NCBI RefSeq assembly: GCF_037975245.1
Contig: NC_092567.1
Span: 18,854,876-18,918,875 of the forward strand
DNA: 64,000 nucleotides
From: Apostichopus japonicus
Taxonomy: Eukaryota; Echinodermata; Holothuroidea; Aspidochirotida; Stichopodidae
Reading direction: 5' to 3'
Of this stretch, positions 23,177 to 35,800 are shown one piece after another. The translations under genes were made by a program, and so were the position numbers. How positions within the stretch are numbered: the stretch's first letter is position 1; each line of letters starts with the position of its first letter. The notes under the pieces are model-generated. The model did not search any database. It was given only the letters and a program-made list of their open reading frames with translations, and was not told the DNA's origin.

Positions 23177-24278
23177 GCGCTAAAGGCAAGACTAGCAGGA
23201 TAAAGTGTAACCTGCAGAGACTATTAGTGGCAAAGTAGCAAAAATGCAAGTTATATATTTGTTGTACCATGATTGATATTGATAATTGTAGAGACAGAGC
23301 AAAGATTTGAAATTAGGAATCAAAATTAAAACTTCCAGTATTGAGATACTGCGTCATTGATGCTCTTGTTATTTTTTAATCGGGGAATGCGTTGAGACAA
23401 GATTAGCAATTTCCTAGCTGAGAGAGTGCCTTTAATTATCGAGGGGACGGACGGAGGAACCAGTGGACTGTTTGTTTATCAGATTGGTGCGTCGTTTAAC
23501 CAGGACAGGCGTGACTTCGGCAGAGTTTTTCGGAGTTCACCCAGGAGGAAGCCATCCTTGGGATACAAATGTTGAGTCAAATGGGACCAGCGGGGAACGG
23601 ATTTGCTCCTGACCAAGTCACGGGATACCAGCCTACGAGGGATACTCCCGAGTCCCGACATCGTTGTTGGTGACGCAAGGAGGTCAGCACAGTTACGAAC
23701 GGAACCGAGAGCCAGCACGCGCCGCGTAAGATAAGTTAAGTAATCTTTTAATAATTTAACGACCGTATAATGTTGTAAAATCTGTCTGTGGGAGTCCAAA
23801 TTTCTAGTACCAAGAATCCTTGTACAAATCAGTAGAGATTGTATCATTGTTAATACATCGTTTTGTTTTAACTTTCAGAAACCTCTCAGTAGTCTTTTGG
23901 TCCCTTGAGTTTATTTCCCTGAATCTATCTAATATTGTATTTTATAGGCTTTGAATTAAGGCAAAGGGAAAACCCGGGGTCGCAACAGAGGGGCGCTAGA
24001 GGGTGCCATTTTGTTTTATCCCACGGAAGTTGTGGCAAACATAGTGTATGTACACACATGAGACTACCCCCCCGGCACCTCCCGCCCCCCGCACCCCCTC
24101 GCGAACGAATTGTCTTAGCTATGATGAAAGAGTTTGCATAAAAGAATCGTGATGTATATACATATTGCGCAATGTTTAATGCGACAAGCTACCCAAAATG
24201 TTTCCATATGATGCTCCCTTTGACGTCTAAATTTTAATTATTTGCTGGGATGTCGCTTCAGTGACCACACCCCTTTTT
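23177..24278. other. Possible LTR remnant, otherwise unassigned
   Basis: Between about 23440 and 23990 the sequence is richer in GC than its surroundings and ends AACCCGGGGTCGCAACAGAG, reminiscent of an LTR end and primer site, but no second copy and no target duplication were found. The minus-strand open frame at 23479-23847 has no known motif. C-rich simple sequence at 24065-24100. Confidence 0.3.
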
Positions 24279-27200
24279 GGTTCCTTGCTTTAGCAAAAGG
24301 AACCTATGTAGTCAGGTTGGCGTGTGTGTATGTGTGTGTGTGTGTGCGTCTGTGACACTTGCTTGGGTACGCTCTATCTCAATGAGGGAATGTTGGATTG
24401 AGGCCAAACTTGGACTATAGATCCGCCATATGGAGAACGTGTGCCCTATTGTTTTTGGTGCCCACAAAGGTCACCAAAGGTCAGTTATGGTCCAAAAACA
24501 GAAAATATTAAAACTGCAATAACTACCAGTGCCAATGTGCGACAAGGTTGATATTTTGGGAAAAGTTGTGAACTGGTTAGAGGAACATTTTCAAATTTAA
24601 TGGTCATGTGATCCGAGGTCACCAAAGGTCAATTAATGATAAAAAACTAGTATTTTTGCGATAACTTGAGAACGAAATGTCCGTTAGGGTTGGGAGTTGC
24701 TTCAGTGTTTTCCAATTGTCGACCGGCATTTGGATGACCCTTGACCTCAATTTGACCTCTGGTGACCTTTACATGTTTTTGGGGAATTTTACAGTTTTGA
24801 TGCTATTTTCAGATGTCAAAGGTACCTTCTGATCATAAATGTCAATAGGTTGACCCCCGTGTGAACTTTATGTGCGAAGTTATATGGGGTCAAAGTTTTT
24901 CGGTCGGAGTTAGGATGGTTGTACAGACTTGTCGTTTTGATTTTTGGAATCAGGAGATTAAACTCCATCTGAAAACAAGGTCAAAAGGTCAAAGGTCACA
25001 TAAGAAAAAATGTGCTTATTTTGGGAGGAAACGAGCAAAAAGAAAATGTTTGGTTTTGATGCTAGATTTGGATATCAAAGGTACCTTCTGATCATAAATG
25101 TCAATTGGTTGACACCCGTGTGACCTTCGTGTGCGAAGTTATACGAGGTCAAAGTTAATTTTCAGACATTTAATGCAACAACTCCCAATTCCAAGGTGTG
25201 ACATGGTTTATATTTTTGGACAAGTTGCAAATGATAGGGGAATATTTTCAAACTTAACGGTCATGTGATCCGAGGTCACCAAAGGTCAATTAATGTTAAA
25301 AAACTAGTATTTGGGGGTAGAAAATGGGCAAAGAATAAAATGTTTGAATTTGTATAGTTTGATGCTCTAATTTAGGTCTCATCAATCAAAAATGTCAATA
25401 AGTTGACCCATGGTGACCTTAGTATGTTAAGTTATATGAGGTCAAAGTTAATTTTCAGACATTTAGTGTAATAACTCCCAGTGCCAAGGTTTTACACAGT
25501 TGATATTTTGAGACAAGTTGCAAATGGTATAGGGGAATATTTTCAAACTTAACGGTCATGTGATCCGAGGTCACCAAAGGTCAATTAATGATAAAAAACT
25601 AGTATTTTTGCGATAACTTGAAACAAATTGTCCGTTAGGGTTGGGAGTTGCTTCAATGTAATCCAATTGTCGACCCGCATCTGGGTGACCCTTGACCTCA
25701 ATTTGACCTCTGGTGACCTTTTTCGTGTTTTGTGGATTTTTACAGTTTCGATGCTATTTTCAGATGTTAAAGGTACCTTCTGATCATAAATGTCAATAGG
25801 TTGACCCCCGTGTGACCTTCGTGTGCAAAGCTATATGAGGTCAAACTTTATTTTCAGACATTTAATGCAATAACTCCCAGTTCCAGGGTGTGACAAGGTT
25901 GATATTTTTGGAGTAGTTGGAAATGGTATAGGCGAATATTTTCAAACTTAACAGTCATGTGATACAAGGTCACCAAAGGTCAATTAATGATAAAAACTAG
26001 TATTTTTGCGATAACTTGAGAACAAATTGTCCGTTAGGGTTGGGAGTTGCTTCAATGTAATCCAATTATCGACCCGCATCTGGGTGACCCTTGACCTCAA
26101 TTTGACCTCTGGTGACCTTTTCGTGTTTTGTGGATTTTTACAGTTTCGATGCTATTTTCAGATGTAAAAGGTACCTTCTGATCATAAATGTCAATGGGTT
26201 GACCCCTGTGTGACCTTCGTGTGGGAAGTTATATTAGGTCAAAGTTAATTTTCAGACATTTAATGCAATAACTCCCAGTTCCAAGGTGTGACAAGGTTGA
26301 TATTTTTGGAGTAGTTGCAAATATTTTCAAACTTAACGGTCATGTGATCCAAGGTCACCAAAGGTCAATTAATGATAAAAACTAGTATTTTTGCGATAAC
26401 TTGAGAACAAATTGCCCGTTAGGGTTGGGAGTTGCTTCAATGTAATCCAATTGTCGACCCCCATCTGGGTGACCCTTGACCTCAATTTGACCTCTGGTGA
26501 CCTTTTCGTGTTTTGTGGATTTTTACAGTTTCGATGCTATTTTCAAATGTTACAGGTACCTTCTGATCATAAATGTCAATGGCTTGACCCCCGTGTGACC
26601 TTCGTGTGCGAAGTTATGTGAGGTCAAAGTTAATTTGCACACATTTAATGCAATAACTCCCAGTGCCAAGGTGTGACAAGGTTGATATTTTTGGACAAGT
26701 TGCAAATGGTATAGGGGAATATTTTCAAACATAACGGTAATGTGATCCAACGTCACCAAAGGTCAGCTAATGTTAAAAAAAGTAGTATTTTGGGGGGAGA
26801 AAATGGGCAAAGAAAAAATGTGTGAATTTTTACAGTCATGCTCTATTTAGGTCTCACCGATCAAAAATGTCAATTGGTTGACCTCCGGGTGACCTTTGTG
26901 TGTGAAGTTATGTATACAATTCAAAGTTAATTTTTAGACATTTAATGCAATTAAATCTCAATGCCAAGGTGTGACATGGTTGATATTTTGGGACAAGTTG
27001 TGAATGGGGTGGTGGAACATTTTGAAACTTAAAGGTCATGTCATCTGAGGTCACCAATGTTGTCATATCTGTTGACACGCTTGTAGGTCTCTTATATTTC
27101 TTACATTTTCGACGCCATATTTAGATCTCAAAAATGCCTTTTGATCAAAAATCCGATCACATTTTGTGATCACAAAAGTGTTGGCTTATAGTGTTGGTTA

Positions 27201-27330
27201 CTTTATGGGAACATGTAGGACCACAATTACTTGGACTATTTGAGCCCAATCTTGCTTGATAATATTATGTGTATTGTATATACCCCAAGCAAGGAACCAC
27301 AGTGCCCTTGGACTCTTGTTTTACAAACTT
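24274..27330. repeat. AGGTCA/TGACCT-rich repeat array, copy 1
   Basis: Starts TTTTTGGTTCCTTGCTTTAG, ends near AAGCAAGGAACCACAGTGCC. Inside, a unit of roughly 300-400 bp recurs: the mark GAGGTCACCAAAGGTCAATT or close variants sits at about 24616, 25272, 25568, 25966, 26351 and 26750. Each unit holds several TGACCT and AGGTCA hexamers. No gene; short open frames are shadows of the repeat. The start and end strings are mirror images (GGTTCCTTGC / GCAAGGAACC). Confidence 0.8.
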
Positions 27331-27500
27331 CTCTGGGCCGCCTATAATGTATCGTCATGTTGGTATCTACCTTATCTTATATCAATATATATTTTTTCAT
27401 CGACAAGATTATTTTTTTTAGAGCAATTAGGTCTATACCACGTTAACAGGTACGAAGTTCACAATGCCACTGTACTTAATATATATCTCGAAATGTAACA

Positions 27501-28186
27501 TTTTTGGTTCCTTGCTTTTTGCAAAGCAAGGAACCTATGCATTCAACTTGGCGTGTGTGTGTGTATGTGTGTGTGTATGCGACGCTTGGCTTGTGTACAC
27601 GATATCTCAATAAGGAAAAGATGTATCATGATCAAATTTGGTGGGTGGATAGCACATAGTAAGAGGAAGATCCCTATTGTTTTTGGTGCCCACAAAGGTC
27701 ACCAAAGGTCAGTTATGGTCCAAAAACCCAAAATATTAAAACTGCAATAACTCCCGGTGCCAATGTGCCACAAGGTTGGTATTTTGGGAAAAGTTGTGAA
27801 CTGATTAGAGGAACATTTTCAAATTTAACGGTAATGTGATCGAAGGTCAACAAAGGTCAATTAATGATAAAAAACTAGTATTTTTGCGATAACTTGAGAA
27901 CGAAATGTCCGTTAGGGTTGGGAGTTGCTTCAGTGTAATCCAATTGTCGACCCGCATCTGGGTGACCCTTGAACTCAATTTGACCTCTGGTGACCTTTAC
28001 GTGTTTTAGGGATTTTTACAGTTTTGATGCTATTTTCAGATGTCAAAGGTACCTTCTGATCATAAATGTCAATAGGTTGACCCCGTGTGACCTTTATGTG
28101 CGAAGTTATATGGGGTCAAAGTTTTTCGGTTGGAGTTGGTTTCTTGTTATCATAACCACAGTGGAACCACAGTGCCCTTGGGTTCT
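27501..28186. repeat. AGGTCA/TGACCT-rich repeat, short copy
   Basis: Same family as 24274-27330, with one core unit. Comparison with the paralogous DNA downstream of lysozyme B (55705-55745) shows it as an insertion: the flanks ATATCTCGAAATGTAACA and ATAAAA...GTTT join directly there. This fixes its borders near 27501 and 28186 and shows that the family is, or was, mobile. Confidence 0.75.
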
Positions 28187-28472
28187 TGTTATCATAAAAT
28201 TGTTTTCCATCCCATCTGTGGCATTATTCCATTAAAACTACGACTTTATATATCACAAATCGTTCGATGTTTTGCTTCGAATTAGGCTTAACACATCAGA
28301 TTGAAGTACAAATTGTCTAATTAACCGGAATAAAACATAGCAACATAAGAAAATAGTGATAATAAAAATAAATTACAGAATACGAATAATATTCAATGCT
28401 AAATTATATTTTCGATAAGCTAAGGGTTGGATATTTTAATTAAAAAATGAAATATTCTTTTTTAGTTTTATA

Positions 28473-29526
28473 AAAGCAGCATTTTGCGTCCTTTTTCTAT
28501 GGTTTTTCTCAACCTCACGGATTACACGATGCCATAACGACATACATAACTAGCTTATCTATTCAAATCTTACTTCAAAAGGTGGCATAAATGTCGAAAA
28601 TATACAACCTTCAAGTTTGCTTTCTCGAAGATATTTTCCGTTGGGATCCAAATAAACCTCGCCCATAATATGAATATTTAAAAGCTACGAACGTCATCGG
28701 TCAATACGTAATACAACACCATGCTTGATTTGTGTAGATTGTCTATGGCAGTTGTCACCCAAGCCAAAAAGGTGTGAGCTTATATTTGTTCTTAACGTGT
28801 AGCATATCATGCATTTATATGCCAGGGTGTTATAACACACTAACACGTGTTATGTTTTGGGAGCATGCGAGAGCTAGATATGTTAAAGATACAATACAGT
28901 AAATCGTAGTGGTATTATATTTTTATTTATTTATTTATTTATTTTGATTTTTGATTTTTTTTATATAATATAAAATATTTTTATATTTTATATATTTTAT
29001 ATTTTTATATTATTACATTTTTTTTTAACACTGGCCGCAATAAAATGTGCCTCTAGCATAACACGTGTTATCATGTTATAAGACGAATGCATGTAAATGC
29101 GTAATATATTCAAGTCGAAAACACTATTATAAGCAACTGTACAATTCGGTTCGGGTGCAGTTGTACCATGGAGGTAAAACAGACTGTTTTACGTCCATAG
29201 TTGTACCAGGGAGCTGTTAGAGTTCAGCTCGCTGGTTGTACCAAGTTACCAACTCGACGTTTTGAATCTATTTTCAGCAACGGCTCATAACTAAACCTGC
29301 ATCTCTGATTGGTTGAATTCAAACTAGTGGGTTGAGGGAACTATGCGATTAATGTAATTTGTCGGTGGACACTTTTCTCATTATCTGCAAATATCCTTAA
29401 TTACTCGCCAATTAATGCTTTTGGTAGGGAAAATCATCTTAGTTTTGTGATTGATGATATATGTAAAAAACTCGATGGACTTGTCAAAAAAGTTGAAAAC
29501 GGCGACAAAAAGCAAAATGCTGCTTT
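28473..29526. mobile_element. TIR element AAAGCAGCATTTTGC, copy 1
   Basis: 1,054 bp, ends AAAGCAGCATTTTGC and its mirror. It is absent from the matching place near lysozyme B (around 56030), which proves insertion. TTAA is found at the better kept ends of this family (29524-29528 and 38524-38527), so a TTAA target is possible. A T-rich simple stretch lies at 28915-29025. No transposase frame. Confidence 0.8.
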
Positions 29527-29562
29527 AAGAAAATGTATTAATTTGGAGTGATTTTCTTATGC

Positions 29563-29568
29563 TTTATA
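29563..29568 (-). promoter_or_regulatory. Degenerate poly(A) signal of lysozyme A
   Basis: Minus strand reads AGTTATAAAGC where lysozyme B has AGTAATAAAGC. The hexamer is therefore TATAAA instead of AATAAA, a weaker variant. Position is about 80 nt past the stop codon. Confidence 0.5.
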
Positions 29569-29648
29569 ACTGGGGATTTGTAACCTTAACGTTAAGTTTT
29601 TTTTTTTATTTCTTTTAAGCTCATCGATAATGGATAATGTCTCCAAAT

Positions 29649-29848
29649 CTATCTCAGACAAGCGGAGACCCTGTTCCAATAGCCAATGGTCGACGAGTAG
29701 CGGTACCCGTTTGGTCCCCCGTTGTGAATACGGGCAAAGTCTTCGCAAGTAGGAGTGTGCCGAAGCCTAGAGTATGTTGCGTAGCGGGTCATGTATGCTT
29801 GTACTGTCCTCTCAGCGCACGCCTTATTCGTGGTACAAGATACCCAGC
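29649..29848 (-). CDS. Lysozyme A, last coding exon
   Basis: 200 nt, acceptor CTTCTCCAG, stop TAG. Encodes WVSCTTNKACAERTVQAYMT, later FARIHNGGPNGYRYSS and ends VSACLR. One residue longer than the same exon in lysozyme B because the B stop TGA aligns with AGA here. Confidence 0.92.
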
Positions 29849-32800
29849 CTGGAGAAGTTCACAAAAGCAAAATATTTCTTAGGCTATGTTGACACTTTAG
29901 TAAATGTGTAAAAGCGAGTTTTGTTTAATTCTCAAATTCCTATAACAGATTAAACTTTGTAAGTTTGGATAATCCCTTTTTGTATCACCAGTTGGGCCAA
30001 TGTCGGTCCTCCAGGACAATTATGTCACCTTGTCCCCTTTTATGCACTCTTCATTTTCCTTAAACTACGGTATATAATGTAATAATAAGAAAACAATATT
30101 ATTTATCCTATTTTGACTCGTGCCCGGTGCTTTGTCTCCTATACCCCTCTTCCTCCCCTTTTCGCTTCTCATCGGGCCTATACTCTACTCACCTGAACCC
30201 AAGTTGCTACTCCTCGTCAGAGCATCAGTGTAGTAGGGCTGTTTGATTTGGAAAGGACCACAAGAGTAGGAACCACGATCCACATTGCATCCAATGTTTG
30301 AGTTGCAATTACTTTCAACCGCACAGATGCAGGCCATGCAATCGCTCGGTACTGGACCTGTGTCACAATGTGAGACAGTATTTTGTTAAGTAACTGATAT
30401 AGGGCCCGTGTGCATGGTGCGATAGGTGAAACCGCCTAACAAACATGACTAACATTAAAAAATATATATGCAATTATATATTACCCTTAACTATATATAT
30501 CAGGGGTCTTTTGGTCAATGAAACGGCGTCATACGACGTTGAATGAAAATACGTTGTGGCTAAAACATTTAGGTAGTTGAATGAAGTTACGTTCTTGATA
30601 ATTGTTGTGAACTGCAATATCGAAAACATTTCAAGCCTATAGTTAACAGAACTAGGATTAGTTCAGGTGTCGTACATGTTTATCTTATATGAAAGAAGAC
30701 AATGAAAGAAACACAATGATGAAAAAACGGTTGAAATATCTTATTCCGCTATGGGAATATTCAAGTTTAAATTTCTATCTGATTGTGTAGAAACTGCTGA
30801 AATCAGACTAGTTGTGATCAGGGACGTCTCTAGAGGGGGGTGTTGTGTTGGGGGGTGTCTCACCCCCCCCCCCAATCTTTGTAAAAATGACGATAGTTGG
30901 AAAATTTGAGTGCGACAGTCGGAATTTCCGACTGTCGGAATTTCCGACTGTCGCCAGCTTCAATTCGGAATTTCCGACTGTCGCACTCTAATTTTTCTGA
31001 CTGTCGCACTCTGATTTTCATATGTTCTTGTACTTTGTGAGTGACATAAAATTTTCGATCAAAATTGACCTTTAATCAGTCATATTTACCGCGTTTTCCT
31101 CGTCACATTGAGAAATTGTATCTCTCGAATCTTATACTCCACCATACAAAACTTCGTATGATTTTGAATACTCTAAAAAAAATATAAAGGGTTGGCCAGC
31201 CTCAATTCGGATAATTTATGTATTAATTTTGCTATTGGGTGGGTCGACCCTGTTCGCTAGCTTCAAGTAAGTTCAGGATATACCAGGGATGTAGCCAGGG
31301 AAGCGACTGCTCCCCCCTTTGAGTGTCGATAAAATGTTTAAAAACTGTTGTTTTTTTTAGCATGGTATTTTGTCAGTGCTTTTTTGATCTTGGATACTCG
31401 TCAGCTCCGTTAACTCGATTAAAATCGTAATAACATTCAGGCCTACTGATTCAACTACTAACTTAGTTTGGCAGATGCAACTAGCGAAATTTAGCCTATA
31501 GCCTATTTAAAACCTACAGTTGGCCATTGCGTAATAAAATATATATTGCCTACCTAACCTCACTCGATTGAATGTCACGAACCGTATGCACAACGACGAC
31601 GACAACGTGCGTTCTCATCCTTTTGGTTCCTTGCTTTAGCAAAAGGAACCTATGTAGTCAGGTTGGCGTGTGTGTGTGTGTATGTATGTGTGCGTTTGTT
31701 TTGCTATCTGACCGAGGACTTGAACAAAAGAATTTCAGGTCCTCGGTTGTGATTTCTAAAGAATCACCACGTCCTCGGAAGAATTCTATTGTATGGGGTA
31801 TTGTTAATGTTACGGTACGTGGATTTGAACATTGGAAAATACAATAGGGTCCTCGGTCTGAATGTAATGCAAACATGTGTGTGTGCGTTTGTTTTGCTAT
31901 CTGACCAAGGACTTGAACAAAAGAATTTCAGGTCATCGGTTGTGATTTCTAAAGAATCACCACGTCCTCGGAAGAATTCTATTGTATGGGGTATTGTTAA
32001 AGTTAGGGTACGTGGATTTGAACAATGGAAAATACAATGGGGTCCTCGGTCTGAATGAAACTCAAACATGTGTGTGTGTGCGTCTGTGACACTTGCTTGG
32101 GTACGCTTTATCTCAATAAGCGAATGTTGGATTGAGGCCAAACTTGGACTATAGATCCGCCATATGGAGAAGGTGTGCCCTATTGTTTTTGGTGCCCACA
32201 AAGGTCACCAAAGGTCAGTTATGGTCCAAAAACGGAAAATATTAAAACTGCAATAACTCCCAGTGCCAATGTGCCACAAGGTTGGTATTTTGGGAAAAGT
32301 TGTGAACTGATTAGAGGAACATTTTCAAATTTAATGGTCATGTGATCCGAGGTCACCAAATGTCAATTAATGATAAAAAACTAGTATTTTTGCGATAACT
32401 TGAGAACAAATATCCGTTAGGGTTGGGAGTTGCTTCAATGTAATCCAATTGTCGACCCGCATCGGGGTGACCCTTGACCTCTGGTGACCTTTTCGTGTTT
32501 TGTAGATTTTTACAGTTTTGATGCTATTTTCAGATGTCAAAGGTACATTCTGATCATAAATGTCAATAGGTTGACCCTGTGTGACCTTTATATGCGAAGT
32601 TATATGGGGTCAAAGTTTTTCGGTCGGAGTTAGGATGGTTGAACAGACTTGTCGTTTTGTTTTTTTGGAATCAGGATATTAAACTACATCTGAAACCAAG
32701 GTCAAAAGGTCAAAGGTCACATTAGACAAAATGTGCTTATTTTGGGAGGAAACGAGCAAAAAAGAAATTGTTTAGTTTTGATGCTAGATTTGGATATCAA

Positions 32801-35800
32801 AGGTACCTTCCGATCAAAAATGTCAATTGGTTGACACCCGTGTGACCTTCGTGTGCGAAGTTATACGAGGTCAAAGTTAATTTTCAGACATTTAATGCAA
32901 CAACTCCCAGTTCCAAGGTGTGACATGGTTGATATTTTTGGACAAGTTGCAAATGGTATAGGGGAATATTTTCAAACTTAACGGTCATGTGATCCGAGGT
33001 CACCAAAGGTCAATTAATGTTAAAAAACTAGTATTTTGGGGGTAGAAAATGGGCAAAGAAAAAATGTTTGAATTTGTATAGTTTGATGCTCTAATTTAGG
33101 TCTCATCAATCAAAAATGTCAATAAGTTGACCCAAGGTGACCTTTGTATGTTAAGTTACAGGGCATATTTTAACCGGGTTCGCATCGCAGTTTGCGAGTC
33201 GAAATAGCCTGTTTGCGAATCATTTCCCTAGTTGATTCGCAAGTTCTGCGAATCATGAATCGCTACGTTTTTCCATCACCAATATAGCCTAACTGGAAAT
33301 CGCAATCAAGTTGCTAATGCATGTTTTACACAGGGCCGTAGTATGTACTATATCTATGACAGTCGTAGTCCGCGAACGGGCGCTAGATATGTGCGGGCAG
33401 TATAAATTACTAGAAGCATGGTCATTGATATATCCGTACTGTACCACTATGATACGGACCATCGCGTAACTGATATTGCTTATATTTTTTTCAAGACGAT
33501 ATTTTTTGAGGATTGAACAAATGACGATAATTTCTTGTGAAAGAAATTTGAAATAAATGTGGAAAAAATGCGATTATCCTTTTTCCGTTTTAAGTGTAAA
33601 TGTTATTCTAGCATTCCATGGTTAAGAAAGTTGAAAAGAAATAAAGTTTATCAACTTTACTGACGTTTGAACTTCGTGAAAAACCCGTCCTTTACAACAT
33701 TGACTGTATAGAGAAAAAACTCTGAAAATCAGTAGAGACATTACCAATTGTGTACGAACAGTAAGTTGGTACACCTTTCAAATTTTACGAAAGGTCGAGC
33801 AAAATACTTTCGAAAAATTCACGCGAAACTGGCATATCGTGCTAAATGCAACTAATGTCATGTAAACAAGGCTCTAGTACACCCATTTCTGAATAAACCA
33901 TAAGACCACATCTAGTGTTAAGCGGGGGAAAAGAAAGTATTTTCTAGAATTTCCACAAAAAAAAAATAATAATAATAATATCCTACCATAGTTAAGTGTA
34001 TAGTAAATAGCCTAACCACTTCGTCGGTTACGGATCTCACGTAACAACAAAAACACAACTAATTGTATTTTGCGAAGTTGACATTTTCTACAAGGACATG
34101 GAAACAATATTAAGCATTTAGTTAATCATGCCAAGTGGCCTAAAACATGGGATTACAAGATTCTTACTTTCATAAAGATGGCCATACTGTAGCATATTGG
34201 GGCCTTGATATCGTGCTATAACTGTATGGTATAGACTGCCTCGTGTATCATGGGGAATAGATTGTTTTGTTCATAATATCGACAGTTTTGTAAGTTAAAC
34301 TTTTTAAAGATTGTAAGACAGATTAAATCTCTTTTCATTTTATCACATAATATAGCTACTCTAACTTGTCATTTTAAAATTTTCATCAGTTTCGTGACAA
34401 TTTAAATTCAAAAAGTTGTCAGTATTTTGAATCCTCAACTGCGAATTTTTTATCGCCAGACACGCAAAAATACTAAAAATTTCCGGGGGCCTTCGCCCCC
34501 TGGAACCCCACACAAGGGGTTCCACCCCTTGACACCACCGGGCGCTAAGGCGGGCCCCTGGACCCCACGACACTATGCTTGCACGCAACAGGGGTTGGTG
34601 TGCATGTTCGCTGCGCGAAACCACCGGTGGGAAATCGGCAGTTGTTTTTAGTGTGTTCGCGAACACACTAAACACAACAAGGAAAAATTATCGTAATTAT
34701 CGAATTATCGCGATAATTTTTGATCTATTTATCGTGACGTTAAAAAGCAAATATCGCCCAACCCTAATTGCAATACCACGTTGTGGGCTACTGGTGCTGG
34801 CTATAGGCTAACATTACAATAATAATATTGCACTGTGTAGTACTGTAGTTTCAGAATGTAATCGGATTATCGGATTTATCGCCATCGGTTGAACAGAAAT
34901 TACATTGTTACAGAATCAGGAGTTCAGGATTCGTGATCGCGCAGTTTCCGTTTTGTAATTTACTTCCGAATACTTCGTCATGGCAGTTTAAGGTTTAAAG
35001 GAGGAAACGGCTAAGAAATGGATTTCGGAGAACAATTGGTCGTGGCTGGAATATGACTTGACTCCCGGCGCGAGTAGGTTAGTTGAGCGAAATGAGAAAC
35101 GGATACCACCTGCATTTTCACACAAGAAATGTATTTATATGTCCTCCTTTTGATGCATACTTTGTGGAATGATAGCGTCAGGCGTATCTAGGCTACAGTA
35201 CATACATTTATACATAAATGAGAAATGAAGATTACTATATTCACAAATTTCTCAATGCTAATCGATTTTTATGCAGTGCTAATCAAAATGGCAGTTGGTT
35301 AGCAAAACGTACTAATCAATTAATTTCGTTTAAAATATGCCCTGTTAAGTTATATGAGGTCAAAGTTAATTTTCAGACATTCAGTGTAATAACTCCCAGT
35401 GCCAAGGTGTTACACAGTTGATATTTTGAGACAAGTTGCAAATGGTATAGGGGAATATTTTCAAACTTAACGGTCATGTGATCCGAGGTCACCAAAGGTC
35501 AATTAATGATAAAAAACTAGTATTTTTGCGATAACTTGAGAACAAATTGCCCGTTAGGGTTGGGAGTTGCTTCAATGTAATCCAATTGTCGACCCACATC
35601 TGGGTGACCCTTGACCTCAATTTGACCTCTGGTGACCTTTTCGTGTTTTGTAGATTTTTACAGTTTCAATGCTATTTTCAGATGTTAAAGGTACCTTCTG
35701 ATCATAAATGTCAATGGGTTGACCCCCGTTTGCCCTTCATGTGCGAAGTTATGTGAGGTCAAAGTTAATTTTCAGACATTTAATGCAATAACTCCCAGTG

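Noticed and set aside
23440-23990. Possible LTR or gene on either strand
   Set aside because: LTR-like end string only; no partner, no duplication, no recognised protein.
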